Shown piece by piece: positions 1 through 9,100 of a DNA stretch of 64,000 nt (positions are counted from its first letter, which is position 1; every line of letters starts with the position of its first letter). Where the stretch lies: contig NZ_AUFG01000001.1 in the NCBI RefSeq assembly GCF_000426385.1, positions 62,001 through 126,000 on the forward strand. The letters run 5' to 3'. The notes under the pieces were generated by a model. The model was not told the DNA's origin. It ran no database searches and saw nothing but the letters and a program-made list of their open reading frames with translations. This stretch comes from Arsenicicoccus bolidensis DSM 15745 (GTDB lineage Bacteria; Actinomycetota; Actinomycetes; Actinomycetales; Dermatophilaceae). Both the position numbers and the translations under genes were made by a program.

Positions 1-1079
1 AGCACGGGCTCGACGAAGTTCGTGCGGTAGGCCGGGTCGGCCCCCGCGCTGGCGACGAAGCTGAGGGCGCCGAGTCCCGCGAGCACCAGGCACACCTGGA
101 CCATGGGGCGGTTGATCGTGTTGGGGAGGATGGCCAGGAAGCCCTCGAACTGGGCGGGCGCCTTGCCGATCCACTGCGTGGCGGTGCCCTCCGTGATCGA
201 CAGCGCACCGAAGGCGAGGAAGCCCACGAAGACCAGGATGGCCAGGAGGGTCACCTGGATCATGGTGACCAGCACGCTGACGAGCAGGACGTTGAACCGC
301 TCGGCGCGGCGGACGGGGTGCGCCTCGGCCTCGGGGTCCTTGGCGTGGTCCTCCAGCATCCGGCCGAGCTCGTCGTTGGCGTTGCCGGCGGCCAGCGAGA
401 TGCTCAGCAGGGCGATCACGGCGACGGCGGCCCAGGTGCGCTGCATGGTCAGCTGCGCCGCCACCTGCCAGATCTCGGCGTTGTAGAAGAAGAACAGCAT
501 CGTCAGCATCAGCAGCGGGATGACCCGGCTGATCATGGGGCCGAGGGAGTCGAGCTCCCGCCAGGCGCGGCGCGCGGCCCGGCGGAGCATGGTGCCCATG
601 CCCCAGTACGCCGCCGCCAGCACGAGCAGGGTCATGCCCAGCCGCTCCGGGACGGCCGGGCCGTGGCGCAGCGCCGGCAGCAGGTGCTGGGTGGCGAGGG
701 CGACGATGGCGGCCAGGGACACCGCCGTGCCGACCACGCGCGGCAGCCGGCGCAGCACCAGGGACGAGATCCACCAGACCAGAGGGCTGGCGACGGCGAA
801 CATCAGGGCGACGCTGCCCGCGATCGCGCGGGGATCCTCCGCGGACAGGTCCTCGTCGCCCACGCCGACGAACAGGGTGTCGAGATAGCCGATCGACACG
901 GTGACGACGAGTAGGCAGAGCAGGGCGGGCGCGCAGCGGGCGAGCAGGCCGCGTCGGCGGGCCCCGCTCTCCAGGACGAGCGGCAGACCGCGTCGTCGCA
1001 GCTCGCGGCGCAGCACCTCGAGCCGTTCGCTCGACGTGGCACCGGTCGACGCGGCATACCTGCGCTGGTCATCCCCCAT
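1..1079 (-). CDS. multi-pass membrane protein, C-terminus beyond window
   Basis: Reading the minus strand from 1079 gives an open frame of about 359 residues with no stop before the window edge, so the protein is cut at its C-terminus. It opens with a basic soluble segment of about 45 residues rich in Arg, followed by a series of hydrophobic segments (for example around residues 48-66, 87-108, 117-135, 147-160, 186-200, 214-232 and 268-290), so it is an integral membrane protein. I do not recognise a family. An ATG at 1088 is in frame. I prefer 1079 because CACAAT at 1087-1092 lies 7 bases before it, which fits a leaderless start. It is divergent from lysX. Confidence 0.6.
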   Translation of the reverse strand, partial: MGDDQRRYAASTGATSSERLEVLRRELRRRGLPLVLESGARRRGLLARCAPALLCLLVVTVSIGYLDTLFVGVGDEDLSAEDPRAIAGSVALMFAVASPLVWWISSLVLRRLPRVVGTAVSLAAIVALATQHLLPALRHGPAVPERLGMTLLVLAAAYWGMGTMLRRAARRAWRELDSLGPMISRVIPLLMLTMLFFFYNAEIWQVAAQLTMQRTWAAVAVIALLSISLAAGNANDELGRMLEDHAKDPEAEAHPVRRAERFNVLLVSVLVTMIQVTLLAILVFVGFLAFGALSITEGTATQWIGKAPAQFEGFLAILPNTINRPMVQVCLVLAGLGALSFVASAGADPAYRTNFVEPV

Positions 1080-1086
1080 GGGCCAC

Positions 1087-1092
1087 ATTGTG
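1087..1092 (-). promoter_or_regulatory. leaderless -10 box for the membrane protein
   Basis: CACAAT reads on the minus strand and is separated by 7 bases from the ATG at 1079. The same arrangement recurs before many genes in this window. Confidence 0.4.
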
Positions 1093-1302
1093 GCGCATGA
1101 CCTGCAGTGTTCCGACCCACCATCGCGTATGGCGAGCCGGGGTCGTCCCCAACCACGGGCGGAGCTGGGGCGTCGTACGACGTGGAGCCGTCCGGGCAGC
1201 CTGGCGTCAGATCGACGCGAGCCGCCCGCCGGTGCCGATGATCACCCCCACGCGCGACGGAGATGCACCCGAATGATCGCTACGCCTCCTAAGGTGTCCC
1301 AC

Positions 1303-4300
1303 ATGACGCAGAGTAATCGGGGGGGCTTGGGGACGACGAGCCGGCTGCCCAAGATCGCCGGGGACGTGGTGACCTGGGGAGCCGTCTGGTCGGCGCTCTC
1401 GATCCTCCTGCAGGGATTCAGCTGGCCGATGTGGGTGGACGAGGCGTTCTCGCTGATCGCCGTCCCCACGTCGCCCAACCTGTTCGTCGCGGCGCTGCTG
1501 CTCATCGTCGGCGAGGCGCTGCACCGGCGGCTGCGGGTGGCCTGGTGGATCGTCGTGCTGTTCCAGGGGCTGGCGGCGCTGACCTTCCTGTCCGGGCTGG
1601 CGTTCGTGTTCTCCGACTTCGACGAGCTGATGAACGACGCCGAGCTGTGGGGCGACATCCCGCCCACCGTTGGGTTGAGCGGGTATGTCATCAGCACGAT
1701 CGCCACCACCGTGATCTTCATTCTCTTCCTTCGTCGCCGTGCCGCCTTCCCCGCGCAGCGTCCTGCGGGGTCGCTCCGCGAGGCGCTGCTCACCCTGGTC
1801 GGTGGCCTGCTCGCGGTGCTGGCGCTGACGTTCGGCTTGTCCTGGCTGGCGTCCGGGACGCTCGCGGGGCCCGGTGAGCGGCTGTGGTGGTCCCTCCAGC
1901 GCACGCTGGGCCTGTCGCTGCCGTTCGGGCCCCAGGCCGGCGCTCACGAGGCGTCCCCGTGGCTGGGCACCCTGGCCGGCGTCCTCGCAGCGGGTGTCCT
2001 GCTGCTCGCGATCTGGCGCTTCATCCACTCCGCGCGGCGCGCGGAGCTGATGACCGCTGCGGAGGAGCTGCGCCTGCGCGCGCTGCTGGCCAGCAACGGC
2101 GAGCAGGACTCCCTGGCGTACTTCGCGACGCGGCGTGACAAGTCCCTCGTCTTCGCACCCGACGGGTCCGCCGCCATCGCCTATCGCGTGGTCGGCCCCG
2201 TGTGCCTGGCCTCCGGCGACCCCATCGGGCCGAGCGAGGACTGGCCCAAGGCGATCAACGCCTGGCTCGAGCACGCGCGGCTGCACGCCTGGCACCCCGG
2301 CGTCCTGTCGGCGTCCGAGCACGGGGCCACGGCATACGTCGCTGCCGGTCTGCGCGCCCGCAACCTGGGCGACGAGGCCGTCGTCGACGTCGACCGGTTC
2401 ACCCTCGAGGGGCGGGCCATGCGGCCGGTCAAGCGGGCCGTGGCCCGCGTGCGCGCCGCCGACTGCGACATCACGGTCGAGCGGCACGCGGACCTGCCCG
2501 CCAGCACCCTCGACGAGATCGTCCGCCTCGCGGAGCAGTGGCGCGGGGACGAGCCCGACCGTGGCTTCTCGATGGCGCTCAACCGCCTCGGCGACCGGGC
2601 CGACGGCCGCTGCGTGGCCGTCATCGTGCGTGCCAAGGACGGGGCGATCTGCGCCGTGCAGTCCTTCGTGCCGTGGGGGACCCGCGGGCTCTCCCTCGAC
2701 CTCATGCGCCGGTCGCCGGCCGCACCCAACGGCGTCAACGAGGCCATGGTCGCCGCTCTCGTCGAGGCCGCACCGGACCTCGGGGTCCGGCACGTCTCGC
2801 TGAACTTCGCGATGTTCCGGTCGGTGTTCTCCGGCGCCGACAAGGTCGGGGCAGGCATCGGCGTGCGGATCGCCGACCGCATCCTCATGGTCGCCAGCCG
2901 GTTCTGGCAGCTCGAGTCCCTCTACGAGGCGAACGCGAAGTACCTCCCGCGCTGGGAGCCGCGCTTCGTGTGCTTCGAGACCGTGGGGGTCCTGCCGCAG
3001 ATCGGCCTGGCAGCCGGTGCCGCCGAGGGCTTCCTGCCCGGCCGCGTCGTCACCCCCGACCGGACCGGCGAGGACCTCACCGTCGTCGACGGGGGAGAGC
3101 CCCGACCGCTCGCGGACCTGATCCTCGACCAGGACCGCGACCTGCTCACCCCGCCCCGTCCCACGCGGCGCATCGGCGAGCAGCAGCAGGTCCGGCTCGA
3201 CAAGCTGACCACGCTGCGCGAGGCCGGGATGGAGCCCTATCCCGTCGGGTGCCCCGGACGTGCAGCGTCGCCGACGCCCTCACCCTCGTGGATGCCGCGG
3301 GCTCTCCCGGCGTGGTCTCCGTGACGGGCCGGGTGCGCGCCATACGAGACCTCGGTGGTGTGCTGTTCTGCATCCTTGAGGAGCACGGGGCCCGGATCCA
3401 GGGCGTCCTCGAGCGGGACGCCGACAACGGGCCGGACGTGCCGCTGTGGCGGCGCACGGTCGACATCGGGGACCACGTCTCGCTCACCGGGCGCCCCGGC
3501 CGCAGCCGCAACGGCGAGGCCTCGATCCTCGTGTCGTCGTGGGTCATGGCCTCCAAGTGCCTGCGCCCCATCCCGGACGCCCGCACCGGGTTCACCAACC
3601 CCGAGGCCCGTGCCCGGCAGCGCTATCTCGACCTCATCGTCAACGCCGAGTCCTCCGCCATGCTCCCGGCCCGCTCGCGCGCCGTGGCGGCCATCCGCCA
3701 CGGCTTCGCTCAGCGCGGCTACATGGAGGTGGAGACACCGATGCTGCAGGCCGTCCACGGCGGCGCCAGCGCGCGCCCCTTCCGCACGCACGTCAATGCC
3801 TACAACGCCTAGCTCTACCTGCGCATCGCCCCCGAGCTGTTCCTCAAGCACCTGTGCGTCGGCGGCATGGACCGGATCTTCGAGCTCAACCGCAACTTCC
3901 GCAACGAGGGCGCCGACGCCACCCACAACCCCGAGTTCACGTCGGTCGAGGCGTATGCCGCCCACGGTGACTACAACACGATGCGCGAGCTCACGCGCGA
4001 GCTGATCATCGAGGTCGCCACCGCCACCCACGGCGAGCCGGTCGCGGTGCGTCCCGGCGCCGACGGCACCGTGGAGCGGATCCGCCTCGACGGCGAGTGG
4101 CCCGTCATCAGCGTGCACGAGGCCGTGTCGCGGGCGGCCGGGGTCAACCTGACCTCGGCCTCCACGGTGGAGGAGGCCCGGGCCGTCGCCGACCGGCACG
4201 GCGTGCACTACACGCCGGCCATGACCTCGGGCGAGGTCGTGCTGGAGCTGTACGACGAGCTCGTCGAGGGCCAGACGACCTTCCCGACCTTCTACACGGA

Positions 4301-4646
4301 CTTCCCGCTCGAGACGTCGCCGCTCACCCGGACGCACCGCACCGACCCCCGCCTCTCCGAGCGGTGGGACCTCGTGGCGTTCGGAGCCGAGATCGGCACG
4401 GCCTACAGCGAGCTGGTCGATCCGGTCGACCAGCGCCAGCGGCTCACCGAGCAGTCCTACAAGGCCGCCGCCGGCGACCCGGAGGCGATGGAGATCGACG
4501 AAGGCTTCCTCACCGCGCTGGAGTACGCCATGCCGCCGACCGGCGGTCTCGGCATCGGGGTGGACCGGCTCGTCATGATGCTGACGGGCGCGAACATCCG
4601 AGCCACCCTGGCGTTCCCGTTCACCAAGCCGTCCGAGCGCGGCTGA
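1303..4646 (+). pseudogene. lysX: lysX: lysylphosphatidylglycerol synthase/lysyl-tRNA synthetase, frameshifted and nonsense-mutated
   Basis: The intact family protein is a two-domain enzyme: an MprF-like N-terminus that transfers lysine from Lys-tRNA to phosphatidylglycerol, fused to a class II lysyl-tRNA synthetase. Here the frame from ATG 1303 (AAGGTG upstream) encodes the membrane region, the DUF2156 transferase (FATRRDKS, SLDLMRRSP, SLNFAMFR) and the opening of the synthetase. At about 3245-3250 the frame is lost. Adding one G to the GGG run restores PVG-VPRTCSVADAL and continues the family match. A TAG at 3810-3812 then interrupts [14 protein letters not shown] where the family has an acidic residue, so GAG to TAG is the simplest origin. 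The synthetase continues from 3813 to the TGA at 4644-4646 through motif 3 (GLGIGVDRL). Length and order otherwise match the ~1,170-residue family. Two independent lesions favour real decay over a sequencing error. Confidence 0.85.
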
Positions 4647-4673
4647 CCCAGGTGCGGGGGCGGGCTCCGGCGC

Positions 4674-5645
4674 TCAGCCGAGGTCGACCAGGATCCGCTC
4701 GCGGCTCCCGGCATCGACCAGGTCGTGAGCCGCGGCGATCCGCTCCAGGGGGAGTGGGCGGGCGACGGGGATGGTGAGGGCGCCCGCCGCGGCGGCAGCC
4801 GTGAGCTCTCGGACGGCGTCGGCCCTGGCCTCGGGCGGGAAGTCGTCGCTGCCCAGCAGGCGGATCGTGAGGTTGTCGAACAGCATGGGCCAGAAGGGGA
4901 TTCGCGGTTCCGCCTCGACGGTGCCGTAGGCCGCGACCACGCCGCCCTGCCGCAGCACCTCGGCGTCCAGCGCGACGTTGGCGGAGAACGCCACCTCGAC
5001 GACGCAATCGACGCCCTCGGGTGCGATCGCACGGATCGCCGACGCGGGGTCGTCGTCCAGGGCGACGGCGTGGTCCACGACATCGAGCGCGGCGTTCAGG
5101 TCCGCGGAACGCCGCACGCTGCCGATCACCGTGGCGCCCCCTCGACGCGCCAGCTGCGCGGCGATGCGCGAGACCGCGCCGAGCACGCCGTGGACGAGCA
5201 CCACCTGCCCCGCCACCGGTCCGTCGCCGTAGACGCTGCGGTGGGCCGTGATGCCGGGAATGCCCAGGCAGGCGCCGAGCTCGTCGCTCACCTCGTCCGG
5301 CAGATCCACGGCCAGGTGCTGCGGCAGGACGACATAGGTCGCGGCCGTGCCGTTCGCTCGATAGCTCTGGGCGCCGTGGACCCAGACCCGTCGTCCGACC
5401 CGGGCCGGGTCCACCCCGGGCCCGACCGCATCGACCACCCCGGATCCGTCGCTGTGCGGGATGACACGGGGACACGGCATGGCCGCTCCCGTCCAGGCGA
5501 GTCGCTTCTTGGTGTCGCCCGGGTTGACCCCGGACAGGCGGACCCGCACGCGCACCTCGCCCGGCCCGGGCTCGGGGTCGCGCAGCTCGCCCACGACGAG
5601 CACCTCCGCAGCCGGACCAGGACGGTCGTACCACGCCGCCCGCAT
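4674..5645 (-). CDS. zinc-less medium-chain dehydrogenase, quinone oxidoreductase type
   Basis: The protein has 323 residues, the usual size for NADPH:quinone oxidoreductases of the MDR superfamily. The N-terminal GroES-like half contains PGEVRVRVRLSGVNPGDTK. The Rossmann half contains the nucleotide loop VLVHGVLGAVSRIAAQLA. The zinc-binding cysteines of alcohol dehydrogenases are absent, which favours a quinone or enone substrate with NADPH; this part is inference. The start codon ATG 5645 overlaps the TGA of the upstream methyltransferase by one base, so the two are translationally coupled. It converges on lysX with only 27 bases between them. Confidence 0.8.
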   Translation of the reverse strand: MRAAWYDRPGPAAEVLVVGELRDPEPGPGEVRVRVRLSGVNPGDTKKRLAWTGAAMPCPRVIPHSDGSGVVDAVGPGVDPARVGRRVWVHGAQSYRANGTAATYVVLPQHLAVDLPDEVSDELGACLGIPGITAHRSVYGDGPVAGQVVLVHGVLGAVSRIAAQLARRGGATVIGSVRRSADLNAALDVVDHAVALDDDPASAIRAIAPEGVDCVVEVAFSANVALDAEVLRQGGVVAAYGTVEAEPRIPFWPMLFDNLTIRLLGSDDFPPEARADAVRELTAAAAAGALTIPVARPLPLERIAAAHDLVDAGSRERILVDLG

Positions 5646-6298
5646 CAGCCGACCTGAGCCCGCCGTGTCGCGCGCAGCACGATGTCGCTCTTGTGGTGGG
5701 ACCCTGCGCCGAGGGCGACGTCGCGATCCCGCTGCTCGTGCACGACGACCTCCCACTCCTCGCCCAGCGCGGCGGCGACGTCCGCCGGGGCGACGTACTC
5801 GTCCGGGTCGAAGCCGTGGGAGAGCGAGAGCTCACGGTCGATGTCACCGTGGTGCACCACGAGGAGGGTCCCGCCCGGGGCGACCAGCTCCGCGAGGCGC
5901 TGCTCCGCGTCGTGGGTGGGCACCTTCATCAGGGCGGGATACATGGCGCTGACCAGGTCGAAGGACCCCTGCTCCAGATCGGCCTCGAGCAGGGGCGCGG
6001 CGACCCCGGTGATCGTCATGCCGGCCTGTCGTCCGGCTGCGAGGGTGCGCTCGACGGCCCGGGACGAGATGTCCAGCGCCGTGACCTCCCAGCCCTGGTG
6101 CGCGAGCCACACCGCGTCCGCGCCCTCCCCGCACCCCACGTCCAGCACCCGGCCAGGCGCAAGGTCCTTGCTCTCGACGACGAGCGCCTCGTTGGGGTTG
6201 CCGCTCCAGACCTGCTCTCCCGAGTAGCGCTCGTCCCAGTCCTCCGCGGTCTGCGCCATCGGCGCTGGATGGTGGTGGTGCTCCTCGTGCTCGCTCAT
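5645..6298 (-). CDS. class I SAM-dependent methyltransferase
   Basis: A 217-residue protein with the SAM-binding motif I VLDVGCGEGADAVWLA near residues 52-67, followed by an acidic strand end ALDIS. This is a Methyltransf_25/TehB-like fold. It begins with a His- and Glu-rich tail (EHEEHHHH), which could bind metal, although this may be chance. It is the first gene of a two-gene unit with the quinone oxidoreductase. The target is unknown. CACAAT at 6305-6310 lies 6 bases before the ATG, suggesting a leaderless transcript. Confidence 0.8.
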   Translation of the reverse strand: MSEHEEHHHHPAPMAQTAEDWDERYSGEQVWSGNPNEALVVESKDLAPGRVLDVGCGEGADAVWLAHQGWEVTALDISSRAVERTLAAGRQAGMTITGVAAPLLEADLEQGSFDLVSAMYPALMKVPTHDAEQRLAELVAPGGTLLVVHHGDIDRELSLSHGFDPDEYVAPADVAAALGEEWEVVVHEQRDRDVALGAGSHHKSDIVLRATRRAQVG

Positions 6299-6304
6299 GG
6301 CGCC

Positions 6305-6310
6305 ATTGTG
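6305..6310 (-). promoter_or_regulatory. leaderless -10 box for the methyltransferase
   Basis: CACAAT on the minus strand ends 6 bases before the ATG at 6298. Confidence 0.4.
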
Positions 6311-6359
6311 CCCCGCCCTCCCGCGGGGTCCCGTCTTCCGGTCAGAGGTCTCCGCGGGC

Positions 6360-6404
6360 GCTTCGTGTCAACGGCCGCTCCGCGCGTGCTTCGTGTCAAC
6401 GGCC
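6360..6404. repeat. 17-bp direct repeat, two copies, 28-bp period
   Basis: GCTTCGTGTCAACGGCC occurs at 6360-6376 and again at 6388-6404. Read on the minus strand, each copy contains TTGACA, a perfect -35 hexamer, upstream of the methyltransferase gene. I see no convincing -10 at 17 bp from either copy. Confidence 0.7.
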
Positions 6405-6423
6405 TCCACGTTCGGGCGCCCGC

Positions 6424-6963
6424 TCAGTAGCCCGTCCGACCGTCGACGGCCTCCCGCAGCAGGTCCATGTGACCCAGGTGGCGGGCGTACTCCTCGATCA
6501 GGTGGGTCAGGATCCACCGGAGGTTGACCTGCTTGCCATGCCGGAGACCGCGGACCGGGGCGTCCAGGTCGGACCAAGCCTCGGCGTTGGCGCGGGTGAT
6601 CGCCAGCTCCTGCTCGTATGCCGCGACGTCCGCCGCAGCCGTCGCGGTCGCGGCTCCGTCGCACACGGCATCAGGCTGCCCGGGCCGGGTGTAGCGGTCC
6701 TCGAACCCTGGCTCGTCCAGCAGCACCTTGCGCAGCCAGTAGGCCTCGACCTCGGTCAGGTGCCGGATGACGCCGATCAGGCTGAGGGTCGACGGTGGGA
6801 CCGAGCGCCGGGCCAGCTGCTCGGTGTCGAGACCGGCGACCTTGAGCAGCACCGTCTCACGATAGAGCTCGAGCCAGGAGTCCAGGCCGGCACGATCGCC
6901 CGCCAGCATCGGAGGGTCGCTGCGGTGATCGGCGCGCTCGGGAACGACGGCGGTGTCAGGCAT
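6424..6963 (-). CDS. DinB/DUF664 family protein
   Basis: A 179-residue four-helix-bundle protein of the DinB superfamily. The putative metal-binding histidines sit in LIGVIRHLTEVE and in the C-terminal HLIEEYARHLGHMDLLRE. In actinomycetes such proteins include mycothiol-dependent or bacillithiol-like S-transferases, so a thiol-transfer role is possible but unproven. The frame is open to 7020, but the ATG at 6963 is preferred: TACGGT at 6970-6975 ends 6 bases upstream. Confidence 0.78.
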   Translation of the reverse strand: MPDTAVVPERADHRSDPPMLAGDRAGLDSWLELYRETVLLKVAGLDTEQLARRSVPPSTLSLIGVIRHLTEVEAYWLRKVLLDEPGFEDRYTRPGQPDAVCDGAATATAAADVAAYEQELAITRANAEAWSDLDAPVRGLRHGKQVNLRWILTHLIEEYARHLGHMDLLREAVDGRTGY

Positions 6964-6969
6964 GCCCGC

Positions 6970-6975
6970 ACCGTA
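6970..6975 (-). promoter_or_regulatory. leaderless -10 box for the DinB gene
   Basis: TACGGT on the minus strand ends 6 bases before ATG 6963 and decides the start. Confidence 0.45.
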
Positions 6976-7050
6976 GTCGTGCGGACGACGCGGGCGCCAA
7001 CAACCTGGGTCGGGGATCATGACCGACGATCTCGATCTTGGCCGATGCGC

Positions 7051-8397
7051 TCAACCGGTTGCACGGCGTGGTGGGGAGGTGTGCCGTCCGCCCGTCGGCG
7101 TGATCACGGTGAGCGCCCCGTCCGGGTCGAGGTGCCGGGCGAACCCGGGGGCCTCCATCGCGTAGTTGTGCGCCTCGCACATGCCGACCGCGTTGTCGGC
7201 GCTGGTTGGACCGCCCTCGGCGTACGGCTCGGCATGGTCGATGTGGCGGATGGGCGCGTCGCAGTAGGGGACCCGACAGGTCCCGTCCCGCCACACGACC
7301 AGCCGCCGCACGACCCCCGTGAAGGTCCGACGCTTCGCGTCGATGGAGGCCAGCTCGCCCGTCTCGGGATCCGCGTAGAGCCGGCGCAGCCACACGCTGG
7401 CGGCGTGACAGCCCTGTGCCTGCTCGCCCTCACTCGTCTGGCCGCCGAGGACCAGGGCTCGGGCCAGTGGACCGGGGATGGGCCCGTAGCCCGGGACGGT
7501 GGCGGCGTCGTCATCGCCGTCGAGGAGGGTGCGATCGGTCATGATCAGGCCCACCTCGACGTCGATCGTGTCGGTGGACCGCCCGGTCACCAGCTCGACG
7601 AGGGTGTCGGCCATGACTTGGGCCCGCGTGCGCTGGTCCTCGGCGCCGCGCGGCGCGTCAGCCGCCCGGATCAACGCGGCGTGCACGGCGACCCCCTCCT
7701 TGACCGGGAGCAGGGCGGTGAGCTGCACCATGCAGTCCGGGGCGGGGCGGGTGGAGACGTAGCGATCGGCGGCGGCCTTGGCCGCTGCCCGCATGGCGGC
7801 CTGCGGGTCCAGGGCGTAGGCGATCGCGCGAGCGCGCTTGCCCGCCTGGGCCCAGGTGAGTCCAGGCAGCTCGGCCGCCAGCTCCCGGTCAGCACGCAGG
7901 CGGTCGGCGCGGCTCAGCGGCGCCAAGGCGGTCACCACCTGAGCGGCCGTGCCCTCGTCGATCAGGCCGGCCGCGTGCAGCAGCCCGCACCGCGGCAGGT
8001 GGTGGCGGAGGCTGCGGGCGATGCCGAGGCGTCGTGACGCGGATCCGGCCGAGGCACGCGTGGCGAGCCCGACCTCGGCCGCGAGACCGGCGGGCGTCCG
8101 GTCCTCGGGCGTGCCCTGCTCCGCGCGGCGGGTCGCCTCGAGCCCGAGCATGACCCTCAGCTGGGCCGCTCCGGCCGCGTGACGGATCCGCTCCAGCAGG
8201 GTGAGCTGATCGACCGCGTCGGCAGGGTCGTCGCCGCCCTCGATCCGGCGGATCAGGTGCAGGATGTCCGGCAGCGTGCCCGGCACGGGGTGCTCGCCCC
8301 AGGACGAGCCGCGGAACGCGTCGTGCACCTCCGGTGCCAGCTCGGCCGTGGCAGCGCCCCCGATGGGCACCGCGTCGGCCGTGAGCTCAGGACTCAT
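7051..8397 (-). CDS. DUF222 (13E12-type) HNH endonuclease
   Basis: A 448-residue protein. Residues ~50-330 form the alpha-helical DUF222 region typical of actinobacterial 13E12-repeat proteins. The C-terminal HNH nuclease follows: CRVPYCDAPIRHIDHAEPY, then the conserved GPTSADNAVGMCEAHN with Cys, His and Asn in place. The family is abundant in Micrococcales and Mycobacteriales; its biological role is unsettled. The leader is about 100 bases, carries a GGATCCCG/CGGGATCC hairpin (8420-8444), and ends in the Shine-Dalgarno GAGGAGG. The promoter upstream is an exact PafBC-type damage promoter (8506-8527), which predicts induction by DNA damage. Confidence 0.9.
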   Translation of the reverse strand: MSPELTADAVPIGGAATAELAPEVHDAFRGSSWGEHPVPGTLPDILHLIRRIEGGDDPADAVDQLTLLERIRHAAGAAQLRVMLGLEATRRAEQGTPEDRTPAGLAAEVGLATRASAGSASRRLGIARSLRHHLPRCGLLHAAGLIDEGTAAQVVTALAPLSRADRLRADRELAAELPGLTWAQAGKRARAIAYALDPQAAMRAAAKAAADRYVSTRPAPDCMVQLTALLPVKEGVAVHAALIRAADAPRGAEDQRTRAQVMADTLVELVTGRSTDTIDVEVGLIMTDRTLLDGDDDAATVPGYGPIPGPLARALVLGGQTSEGEQAQGCHAASVWLRRLYADPETGELASIDAKRRTFTGVVRRLVVWRDGTCRVPYCDAPIRHIDHAEPYAEGGPTSADNAVGMCEAHNYAMEAPGFARHLDPDGALTVITPTGGRHTSPPRRATG

Positions 8398-8505
8398 GGT
8401 CGCCTCCTCGTCGATCGACGGATCCCGCCCGGCGGACGGGATCCACGTGAGACGTGAGGGACGCGTGCAGCAGCACGGGTGAGGCGACGTCTTCAGGTGC
8501 TTCTC

Positions 8506-8527
8506 ACCCTAGAGGCCACCACTGACA
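8506..8527 (-). promoter_or_regulatory. PafBC-type (RecA-independent) DNA-damage promoter
   Basis: On the minus strand TGTCAGTG (8527-8520) is followed by 8 bases and TAGGGT (8511-8506). This matches the mycobacterial RecA-NDp/PafBC consensus TGTCRGTG-N8-TANNNT exactly. It lies about 110 bases upstream of the DUF222-HNH start. Confidence 0.75.
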
Positions 8528-8676
8528 GACCACCCCTCCCCCCCGGGGGTGTAGACCTCACCACCCACGACGACGGGCGGCTCGTGTCGACCGCCAGCGC
8601 GCGACCGTGCTGTCTACCTCGCCGCGTAGAGTCGCTCGTCCGAGCCGTCTGCTCCGCCCGACCCAAGGACCACGCC

Positions 8677-8976
8677 GTGCCTGACCGACCTGAGATCGTC
8701 TGCATCTGCGGCTCCACCCGCTTCGTGACCGAGATGCGCGCGGCCAACCGCGACCTGACCTTCGCCGGCGTCATCGTCGTCGCGCCCGGAGAGGCCGACG
8801 AGGTGGTCACGGACGAGCAGAAGGCCGCCCTGGACGCCCTGCACCTGCGCAAGATCGACCTGGCTGACCGGGTGCTGGTCGTCAACCCCGGCGGCTACGT
8901 GGGGGAGTCCACGCGCAGGGAGATCGCCTATGCCGAGGCCACCGGCACACCCGTCGAGTTCACCGATCCGGTATGA
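8677..8976 (+). CDS. small CGSTRF-motif protein, nucleoside 2-deoxyribosyltransferase-like
   Basis: A 99-residue protein starting at GTG 8677, with AAGGA 8 bases before it. It has the N-terminal strand-loop IVCICGSTRF and a C-terminal GYVGESTRREIAYAEATGTPV. These resemble the nucleotide-handling Rossmannoid fold of nucleoside 2-deoxyribosyltransferase and DUF4406-like proteins. Similar short proteins occur in actinophages and actinomycete chromosomes. Substrate is unknown. It is divergent from the DUF222 gene; TAGAGT at 8627-8632 is a possible -10. The frame is open upstream to 8479, but that part is unlike protein. Confidence 0.65.
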   Translation: MPDRPEIVCICGSTRFVTEMRAANRDLTFAGVIVVAPGEADEVVTDEQKAALDALHLRKIDLADRVLVVNPGGYVGESTRREIAYAEATGTPVEFTDPV

Positions 8977-9008
8977 CGGGCCGCCCGACCGGTTCCGTGA
9001 CCCGCCCC

Positions 9009-9038
9009 GGCCGCCTTGGCCGCCTCGGCCGCCTCGGC
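9009..9038. repeat. 9-bp tandem repeat GGCCGCCTC, 3.3 copies
   Basis: GGCCGCCTT, GGCCGCCTC, GGCCGCCTC and a partial GGCC lie end to end in the 124-base gap between the convergent genes ending at 8976 and 9101. Confidence 0.75.
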
Positions 9039-9100
9039 CGGGCCAGGGCGCGCATGGCGTTCTTGGGCACCACGCCCCGGAGGTAGGGCTGACTGCGTGA

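Noticed and set aside
901-1302. N-terminal extension of lysX back to 901.
   Set aside because: It is antisense to the membrane protein at 1-1079 and Arg/Ser-rich. ATG 1303 has a Shine-Dalgarno and begins the family-like hydrophobic region.
3240-3255. Programmed frameshift in lysX.
   Set aside because: No slippery heptamer or downstream structure. Restoring one G to the GGG run exactly recovers the family sequence, which fits a deletion or sequencing error.
3810-3812. TAG in lysX as a recoded (pyrrolysine or suppressed) codon.
   Set aside because: A frameshift lies upstream in the same gene, the family has an ordinary acidic residue here, and no recoding element or Pyl machinery is visible.
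8611-8632. A fourth PafBC promoter before the CGSTRF gene (TGTCTACC-N8-TAGAGT).
   Set aside because: Spacing is right, but the second half of the -35 part (RGTG) does not match, so I treat it only as an ordinary -10.
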